Part shown: piece after piece, positions 61,398 through 64,000 of the stretch | How the letters are laid out: the number at the start of each line of letters is the position of its first letter | Position numbering within the stretch: position 1 is the first letter of the stretch | Assembly: GCA_022432975.1 (NCBI GenBank) | Contig: CM039511.1 | Span: 21,850,557-21,914,556, forward strand | Source: Begonia masoniana | Lineage: Eukaryota; Streptophyta; Magnoliopsida; Cucurbitales; Begoniaceae | Length of the DNA: 64,000 nucleotides | Direction of reading: 5' to 3' | Translations under genes and position numbers: made by a program | Notes under the pieces: model-generated | Seen by the model: only the letters and a program-made list of their open reading frames with translations | The model's database searches: none | Told to the model about the DNA's origin: nothing

Positions 61398-62882
61398 TGT
61401 AGGATTGGAATTGTCTAAGAGGGGGGTGAATTAGACTTTTTAATTTTAATTTCAATTTAATCTAATTTCTCTTCTTGATTAAACTTAGTTACAGCACTAG
61501 TAATCAAATAATGTAAAGAGAGAGAAAGAGAAATTAGACACCAGTATTTTTACGTGGTTCGGCCAAGCTGCCTACGTCCACGCTCCAAGGCTCTCCCTTG
61601 AAGATTTCTTACTTCTCCTCAACGAGAAAATCTGATCGACCTTACGGGCTTCGATCCACAGCCTTTCACAATCCTGGATTGAACTTAGCGGGCGTCAATC
61701 CACTGCCTTACAGGATATTCAAGTTTGAAATACAGAATACAATGATCTACAAGCTCTCAAAACAGAATCTCAAGTTTTGGAGTAGAGAGGTGTAGATTGA
61801 GAATTCAGAGTACTAATTTTCGCAGCTAGGGCTCAGAATTCAAAATGGCAAAAGTTCTTCCTTCGTGCTCTGAGCTCAGCTTATATACTCTGTCTTCTAA
61901 TCGGCTAGGCTTCAATGCTCCTTATCCAATAATAGAAGTTTAGTTACCGTTGGAGCAGCTTCCGTACAAGTTCAGGTAGCCGTTGCCGTTTGTAGTTGCA
62001 AATCGTCGTCGCCATTAATGTTCTGGAGTTATGGCTGAAAACGACGTCACTGTAGCTTCGCGGCTAATTTGAATTCTGGTGGAAGACAAAGCTGACTTAT
62101 AGTCTTGAACCGCCAACAGAAGATGAAGCTTTAAACCCTTGAACCGGCGTCGGATGATGAAGCTTAAAACGCTTGAACCGGCGTCGGATGATTGATTTGT
62201 AGTTGTCTTTTACCTCTGTCGTTTAGTGACCGGAAGAGTAATTTTTGTGGCTGGAAGAGCATTTTGTTGAAGTCTTCCGCCTTTGTCGTCTAGCGAGCGG
62301 TGGACTGATTCTTTTCGCTCATCCGTTTTTGTCTTTTAGCGAGCGGTGAACTGATTCTTTTCGCTCATCCGCCTTTGTCGTTTAGCGAGCGGTAGAGTAT
62401 TTTCTTTTAGCTCATCCGCCTTTGTCGTTTAGCGAGCGGTGGAGTATTTTCTTTTAGCTCATCCGCCTTTGTCGTTTAGCGAGCGGTGGAGTATTTTCTT
62501 TTAGCTCATCCGCCTTGTCTTTTAGTGAGCGGTGGACTAATTCCATTTAGTCATCCGCCTTGTCGTTTAGTGACCGGTGGACTGACCCTTTTAAACGACT
62601 CCGCTCTTGTCATTTTGTGACCGGTGGACTGACCCTTTTAAACGACTCCGCTCTTGTCGTTTTGTGACCGGTGGACTGATTCTTTTGCTTAACACATTTC
62701 AGCCCTGTACACTTAATCATATGCATTAAAAACTAAAATACCCTTTTTAAGGGTATCTCCAACAAATCTAACTCAAATGCATTTCATTAAATTCATTTAA
62801 TAGACATAATCAAATTACAATATTAAGCAGACAAATTCATCATCAAAAACAAATTAAAACTTAAACATTATTTAAGTCAACA
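61398..62882 (-). repeat. Element K 3' LTR
   Basis: 1485 bp with TG...CA ends. It contains an array at 62215-62690 of about ten units of roughly 43-60 bp sharing CGCCTTTGTCGTTTAGCGAG and GTGACCGGTGGACTGA. The word CCGGTCACAAAACGACAA (reverse complement near 62665) recurs in LTRs F and J of the gypsy type. Confidence 0.75.
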
Positions 62883-62897
62883 ATCTCCCCCTTTTTG
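62883..62897 (-). other. Polypurine tract of element K
   Basis: Minus-strand AAAAAGGGGGAGAT, the usual plus-strand primer of plant Sirevirus/copia elements, ends at the LTR boundary. Confidence 0.8.
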
Positions 62898-63178
62898 ATG
62901 ATGACAACCTATCAAAATTTGATTACGTATAACTCCCCCATAATTTAAGTTCCCCCATAATATATGCATCTGATATCAAAAGAACAAACAGAGAGCATAT
63001 CCAGAACTAAATCAGACAACACATTTTGCATACATGTCTCCCCCATTGACATTATCAAAAACAATAAACAGAGAAAGACAGCAGAAAACATGGCATTCAA
63101 CACAAGAATATTATAAAAGAAAGAGTTCCTGATTCAAAATAAAGATCTATAAAGAAACTGTATACAGATAAAACAAAA

Positions 63179-64000
63179 TCATCTTTTATGACAGGACTCT
63201 AAGAATCTCTTCCAAAAAGCATGAATAGCCCAAGAGGGCAATGTGAGTGCAGGATTGAAGTAGGCATCCACTAGAGCTTGAAGTGAATCAAGATCACGAG
63301 GTAGAGGTGCCTGATAGATCACCAAGTCCGTGCAGGAATTGACAATTGGAACTGGTTCTGGAGAAACCACCAGATCCTGACTTGGAGAAGGCACGATTTG
63401 AGGAGCAGCAGGAGATTGAGGCACTTCCAGAGGAGCGATAGGGGTTGTATCCATTGGACTGGAGAGCTCCAAAGATGGCTCCTGAACTGAAAAGGCAGCA
63501 GAGGTAGAGAATGCCAGCTCAGACTCTTGTAAATCCAAAGGCATCACTCGAGAGTCTGTAGCAACCTCTGGTCTGGAGAAAGGAAGGAGGAGGTCTTCAT
63601 AAGTAGGCTCAGAAGGTCTGAGAGGAATATGAGGTGCAGGACAAAGACCCTCAACTTTAGATTGGAGAGCCTTAAGATCACGAGAGAAGATTTTAGTGTG
63701 CCTGTCCCATTTCTGATCCATTTGACCCCGTTCCACAACAGCAGCTTCTTGTAAATCCACCTTGAGTTGATTTATCTTTGAATCGAAGTCTGTCTTTAGA
63801 TTTGCAAGGCATGACTTCAGCTCAAGATACTGTTCCTCACTGATAGATGATCTCCTCTTATAAAGGATAGGAGTGGCAGGAGTGACATTAGGAATTGGTG
63901 AGGTCACTTGAACTGTAAGAGGTAGGGAAACTATTGGAGCAGGGAGAAGGACTGGAGACACTGGTTGTTGAACTGTGGGAGGAAGGAGAGGTGTAGGAGT
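63179..64000 (-). CDS. Element K additional (env-like) ORF, C-terminal part
   Basis: Open from the window edge to TGA at 63179-63181, at least 270 codons, ending FWKRFLESCHKR. The apparent first Met at 63961 is a GTG codon and the frame is open upstream, so the true start lies outside. The first third is Pro/Val/Thr-rich, then a heptad-rich segment (EEQYLELKSCLANLKTDF, KINQLKVDLQEA) suggests a coiled coil, then a Pro/Ser-rich tail. Position between pol and the 3' LTR fits the Sirevirus env-like ORF. No transmembrane segment is seen in the visible part. Function unknown. Confidence 0.55.
   Translation of the reverse strand, partial: TPTPLLPPTVQQPVSPVLLPAPIVSLPLTVQVTSPIPNVTPATPILYKRRSSISEEQYLELKSCLANLKTDFDSKINQLKVDLQEAAVVERGQMDQKWDRHTKIFSRDLKALQSKVEGLCPAPHIPLRPSEPTYEDLLLPFSRPEVATDSRVMPLDLQESELAFSTSAAFSVQEPSLELSSPMDTTPIAPLEVPQSPAAPQIVPSPSQDLVVSPEPVPIVNSCTDLVIYQAPLPRDLDSLQALVDAYFNPALTLPSWAIHAFWKRFLESCHKR

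Larger units (their letters stand above)
61398..64000 (-). mobile_element. Element K: Ty1/copia (Sirevirus-like) 3' end, partial
   Basis: The minus-strand element runs past the window edge. Its 3' LTR is 61398-62882 (starting TGTTGACTTAAA, ending ATTCCAATCCTACA). The stretch with TTTTTACGTGGTTCGGCC and the GAGGGGGGTGAATTAG words is typical of plant copia LTRs. The purine tract AAAAAGGGGGAGAT (62883-62896) directly precedes it. An ORF downstream of where pol would be lies next to it, as in Sireviruses. Confidence 0.75.

Overview
The window reads as repeat-dense heterochromatin from a flowering plant, most likely a eudicot. It is made almost entirely of nested LTR retrotransposons of the Ty3/gypsy Tekay/Del (chromovirus) type, one LTR of a Ty1/copia element, a broken endogenous pararetrovirus (Caulimoviridae-like), a Mutator-type MITE, a Cassandra-like solo LTR carrying 5S rRNA sequence, and very large tandem arrays. 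I see no intact host gene. The only host-like coding trace is a decayed FAR1/MULE-transposase pseudogene near the left end. The species cannot be named from this sequence.

Layout. 1-2648: old flank with the FAR1-related pseudogene. 2649-37586: Ty3/gypsy element B, opened by several later insertions. Element A (2901-19164, target-site duplication CATTC) sits in B's 5' LTR, and a reverse-oriented solo LTR C (4223-9078, TSD TAAAT) sits in A's 5' LTR. Solo LTR E (27477-29003, TSD AGATT) splits B's integrase. A palindromic LTR insertion D (31621-37307, TSD GTAGG) sits in B's 3' LTR. 37587-39121: degenerate coding remnant and an (AT)n tract. 39122-58937: a minus-strand endogenous pararetrovirus cut up by solo LTR F (39309-43920, TSD GTAAC), gag-only element G (44809-52666, TSD ATGAT), solo LTR H (54278-56640, TSD AAAAG, itself holding a Cassandra-like LTR with TSD GAGTC), a MITE (58090-58434, 9-bp TSD TATTTAAAA) and LTR I (58938 onward). 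LTR I is interrupted by LTR J (60224 onward), and J by copia element K (61398 to the window end).

Functional state. Elements A and B both have the order PBS (initiator-Met tRNA type), gag with zinc knuckles, protease, RT, RNase H, integrase, polypurine tract, LTR. Both are broken by stops and frameshifts. A's integrase core is replaced by 1541 consecutive G residues, probably an assembly or read artefact. B's integrase has lost its catalytic Glu. G has gag but no pol and would have depended on a partner element.

Most notable pattern. The long LTRs of A, B, C, D, F, G, H and I share a layout that looks like a spliced leader. A 45-54 bp segment lies between TTAG|GT and CCAG|GTAAGT. Downstream are a CTAAG branch-like motif and a strong TGTAG|GT acceptor. 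In A, B, C, D and H the expanded minisatellite (21, 5, 47, 25 and 46-47 bp units) lies inside the interval that would be the second intron. The two LTRs of A differ by 4 versus 52 copies at this site. A second notable pattern is the pararetrovirus promoter: an as-1-like TGACG pair and a CaMV-35S-like TATA box separated by solo LTR F.
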